From: an uncultured Bacteroidales bacterium
Lineage (GTDB): Bacteria > Bacteroidota > Bacteroidia > Bacteroidales > FEN-979
DNA: 44,841 bases
Assembly (NCBI GenBank): GCA_903915465.1
Contig: CAIWTA010000137.1
Span: forward strand, 1-44,841
Direction: 5' to 3'
The translations under genes were made by a program, and so were the position numbers. Each line of letters begins with the position of its first letter. Within the stretch, counting starts at the first letter, position 1. The notes below the pieces were generated by a model, which saw only the letters and a list, made by a program, of their open reading frames with translations, did no database searches and was not told the origin of the DNA. Positions 42,885 to 44,841 of this stretch are shown here, piece after piece.

Positions 42885-43355
42885 ATGAAAACCATTAACT
42901 TTTTGTTAATATTTATTTCCATTCTGTTTCTATCCCAGTGCAAAAAATCTGATTCCAGTACTGAGAAACAAACATTAATAACATATCCAGTATCAGGTCA
43001 ATATGGAAATAATATATTAGCCATGGCGGATGGTACAATCGTTGACACTCACCTGACTTTTAGCTTGTCAGCAAGTTTACAAGGAGATGCCTTATTAAAA
43101 ATAATAATGACAAACTTAAGTACTGGAGGTAGAGCAGTTTGGCTTTATGATCAAGGATCAAATCAGAATTGGAATATTTCTACTTTTAATACAAATTTAA
43201 ATCAACAAACATTTACTTCTAAAATATGCAGTTCATTAGATTTAAGAATGACATTTGCAGATACATTAGGAAAATGCAAAATTGATTTTTTTGAGAATAA
43301 TTCTCAATCTCCGTCAAAATCAAAATATATAATCTGGCACTTTATAAAAAAATAA
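42885..43355 (+). CDS. Predicted lipoprotein, unknown function
   Basis: 156 residues. The N-terminus MKTINFLLIFISILFLSQC is a lipoprotein signal with Cys19 as the acylated residue, followed by the charged KKSDSS that is typical after Bacteroidota lipobox cysteines. The mature part is beta-rich (TITYPVSGQY-like start, LTFSLSASLQGDALLKIIM, AVWLYDQGSNQNWNI) and has two more cysteines. I do not recognise a family. Base composition is AT-rich compared with the housekeeping genes, consistent with accessory DNA. It is preceded by a 237-bp gap and has no clear promoter. Confidence 0.6.
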   Translation: MKTINFLLIFISILFLSQCKKSDSSTEKQTLITYPVSGQYGNNILAMADGTIVDTHLTFSLSASLQGDALLKIIMTNLSTGGRAVWLYDQGSNQNWNISTFNTNLNQQTFTSKICSSLDLRMTFADTLGKCKIDFFENNSQSPSKSKYIIWHFIKK

Positions 43356-43705
43356 ACTGTACATAAACGAACCGGCAATCACCAGGTGGAAAATAATGGA
43401 AAGCAAACATTTATCGCAATGCAGGCTCCCACTAAGATCTCTGATTTGCCTTCCCGCACCCCGCACTTTACAGTTCGCACTTGTCTTCTCGCACCTCAGG
43501 TCTCAGATCTGTCTTCTCTTGTGTATAACCAAGAATATTTGTATGTTTAGGGTATGTTTGTGGAAAGGATACAGATTATTTCACTTTTGGATTAGAACCG
43601 GGTACCAGAATAATGCTATTCGGGCGTTATGCCTTATAAAGAAGGGTTAGAACCAGCAGGTACCTGAGCCAGACAATAAATTACCAACAATTGAACTGAT
43701 CAATT
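43356..43705. other. 350-bp intergenic region, nothing recognised
   Basis: It contains TCTCAGATCTG-type words (43501-43511) like those of the period-7 array at 28914-29011, but no array. An open frame at 43396-43650 has low-complexity, Cys/Leu-rich composition and no support as a gene. Confidence 0.35.
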
Positions 43706-44584
43706 ATGAAAAAATCAGTATTACTTTTTGGACTACTTATATTTTTAGGATATAGGAATCAAGCCCAGGATAATTTTTTTATTATCAACCCTTCTTTGGA
43801 TTCCAATCTTGTCGTTGATCTGAAAGACACATTGATATATGCATATCCAGGCCCACACGCGACAGAAGTATATACGATGGATATGGATGGAAATCACATA
43901 GCCGACATAACAATTACTGCATACGGCGATATACAGGGAGTGTATGGATATGCAAGTATTAAATTTGAAACCTCTGATAGCTGCATGTTTTCAATTGATA
44001 ATTCAGTATTGGATTCTTCGTATTGTACAGTTTCAGGACAGACAACTTACGATCCCCCAAGCACATTTAAAATGGTTAAGATACACAACCTGTTTGATAC
44101 ACTATTGATAAATGATGATTGGAGCCAGGCCAGCACATATATTGCAAACTTAATGTACAGTATGAAATTCCCCTGCGTTCTTTATTCATTGAATAACTGG
44201 ATATCCGGAGAGCATTATATCGGGATCAGGAAAATATTCAGGAACATAAATTATCTTGGATGGATAAAAGTAGAGGTTTTGAATTATTCTAAAATAGTAA
44301 TGAAAGAATATGCTTTTAATGTTGAGTCATTAAGCACAGACCAATATAAGAAAACTTCGCTTCTTATTTTTCCAAACCCTTCAACTGACCGGTTAACCAT
44401 CGACTGTGGCAATAAGCGGAATTTGAAATTGCAGATTTATACTACTATGGGAAACAGTGTTTTTCAAAGGAATATGACTTCCGGGAAAAACGAGTTGGAT
44501 GTTAGTTATTTGATTCCTGGCATCTACTTTGTTCGATTATCCGGACCTGATGGAGTGTTTCAGCAAAAATTAATAAAGAAATAA
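43706..44584 (+). CDS. T9SS type A sorting domain protein, unknown function
   Basis: 292 residues: signal peptide MKKSVLLFGLLIFLGYRNQA, a beta-rich unknown middle part (about 25-205), and a clear C-terminal T9SS type A sorting domain (about 218-292). The latter has LLIFPNPSTDRLTIDCG, LKLQIYTTMGNSVFQRNM, ELDVSYLIPGIYFVRLS and the final strand VFQQKLIKK. It should be exported by Sec and then T9SS and anchored or released outside. No family was recognised for the body. It is separated from the lipoprotein gene by 350 bp and is probably transcribed alone. Confidence 0.78.
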   Translation: MKKSVLLFGLLIFLGYRNQAQDNFFIINPSLDSNLVVDLKDTLIYAYPGPHATEVYTMDMDGNHIADITITAYGDIQGVYGYASIKFETSDSCMFSIDNSVLDSSYCTVSGQTTYDPPSTFKMVKIHNLFDTLLINDDWSQASTYIANLMYSMKFPCVLYSLNNWISGEHYIGIRKIFRNINYLGWIKVEVLNYSKIVMKEYAFNVESLSTDQYKKTSLLIFPNPSTDRLTIDCGNKRNLKLQIYTTMGNSVFQRNMTSGKNELDVSYLIPGIYFVRLSGPDGVFQQKLIKK

Positions 44585-44841
44585 TTTTTACACGGCATAA
44601 TAAATAAGGCTTCGTGTGGTACGCTCTTCAGTACTAAACATGTAGCCACGTTGCACGGAAGCCCGTTCCGCTCGTCTAAGCAGTTTGATCGTTATGGATT
44701 TTAAAACAATTTGAGTTACTCAGTGGAAGGAGAATCCGGAAAATATTATCCGGAACTTATGGTAAGGTTTATTGAAATGAAAAATAGCACCACCGAATTT
44801 TTACGATTTGCAATCATTACGGGCATTATTAAACAATATAA
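44585..44841 (+). other. Right-end region with a frame running off the window
   Basis: After the last gene, no feature until a frame without stops from about 44711 to the edge. It reads SYSVEGESGKYYPELMV and, from the ATG at 44777, MKNSTTEFLRFAIITGIIKQ. It could be the beginning of a gene or a fragment of one; I do not recognise a family with confidence. Confidence 0.25.

Noticed and set aside
43396-43650. Plus-strand 84-codon frame before the last T9SS gene
   Set aside because: Cys/Leu-rich, no domain, and it lies in low-complexity intergenic sequence.

Overview
The window looks like a chromosomal segment of a member of the Bacteroidota, probably an environmental Bacteroidales-like lineage. 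The evidence is C-terminal type IX secretion (T9SS) sorting tails, a fused SecDF, a PorE-like OmpA lipoprotein-type architecture, a DUF4492-cydA-cydB cluster, weak Shine-Dalgarno sequences, and repeated promoter boxes of the Bacteroidota type (TTTG ... TAnnTTTG). No rRNA, tRNA, CRISPR array, transposase or reverse transcriptase was recognised.

Layout. 1-2881: a SirB1/transglutaminase-like fragment and a nucleoside phosphorylase (minus), then cinA (plus). 3404-8329: a 1641-residue secreted multidomain beta-helix/Fn3 protein ending in a dockerin-like calcium-binding pair. 8492-15660: secDF with a good promoter and a textbook terminator, a PorE-like OmpA protein with an extra retropepsin-like C-terminal domain, and purM. 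15661-20440: an accessory island, entirely on the minus strand, inserted between purM and prfA; it has three Fibrobacter-type (FSMP/DUF1566-like) secreted paralogues, a broken VapBC module and an in-frame remnant of another DUF1566 tail. 20501-26436: housekeeping genes prfA, pyrF, an AlkD-like glycosylase, ilvE and htpG. 26709-28893: lemA plus two TPM-domain genes. 29030-32230: DUF4492, cydA, cydB and a 36-residue CydX-like ORF. 32247-34529: a GT-C-like membrane protein with TPRs. 35442-38924: an operon of an FGE-sulfatase-fold secreted protein, a T9SS cargo protein and a small PID-tail membrane protein. 39462-44584: an OmpA protein, a C10 thiol protease, an MNT/HEPN pair, a lipoprotein and a T9SS cargo protein.

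Most notable signals. First, two FSMP genes and the remnant behind the second have 3' ends in which the codons that vary between family members are almost all NNC or NNT, as expected if AAC/AAT codons of a template were mutated at adenines. This is the signature of diversity-generating retroelement (DGR) variable regions, and the 3' end of the FGE-fold gene is a weaker candidate. No template repeat or reverse transcriptase lies in the window, so any such system would act in trans. Second, an unlisted CydX-like small protein closes the cytochrome bd operon. Third, two toxin-antitoxin loci carry informative lesions: nonsense codons in both vapB and vapC, and the HEPN His replaced by Arg. Fourth, several dispersed intergenic repeat families occur: two copies of a long-arm inverted repeat built on TTTACGATT words, another built on GCAGAGTTTCGC words, and period-7 and period-8 tandem arrays.

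Functionally the secreted proteins (SecDF-exported, several with T9SS tails, anchored or assembled with PorE/OmpA-type components) form the dominant theme. The core genes cover purine, pyrimidine and branched-chain amino acid metabolism, translation termination, protein folding and microaerobic respiration.
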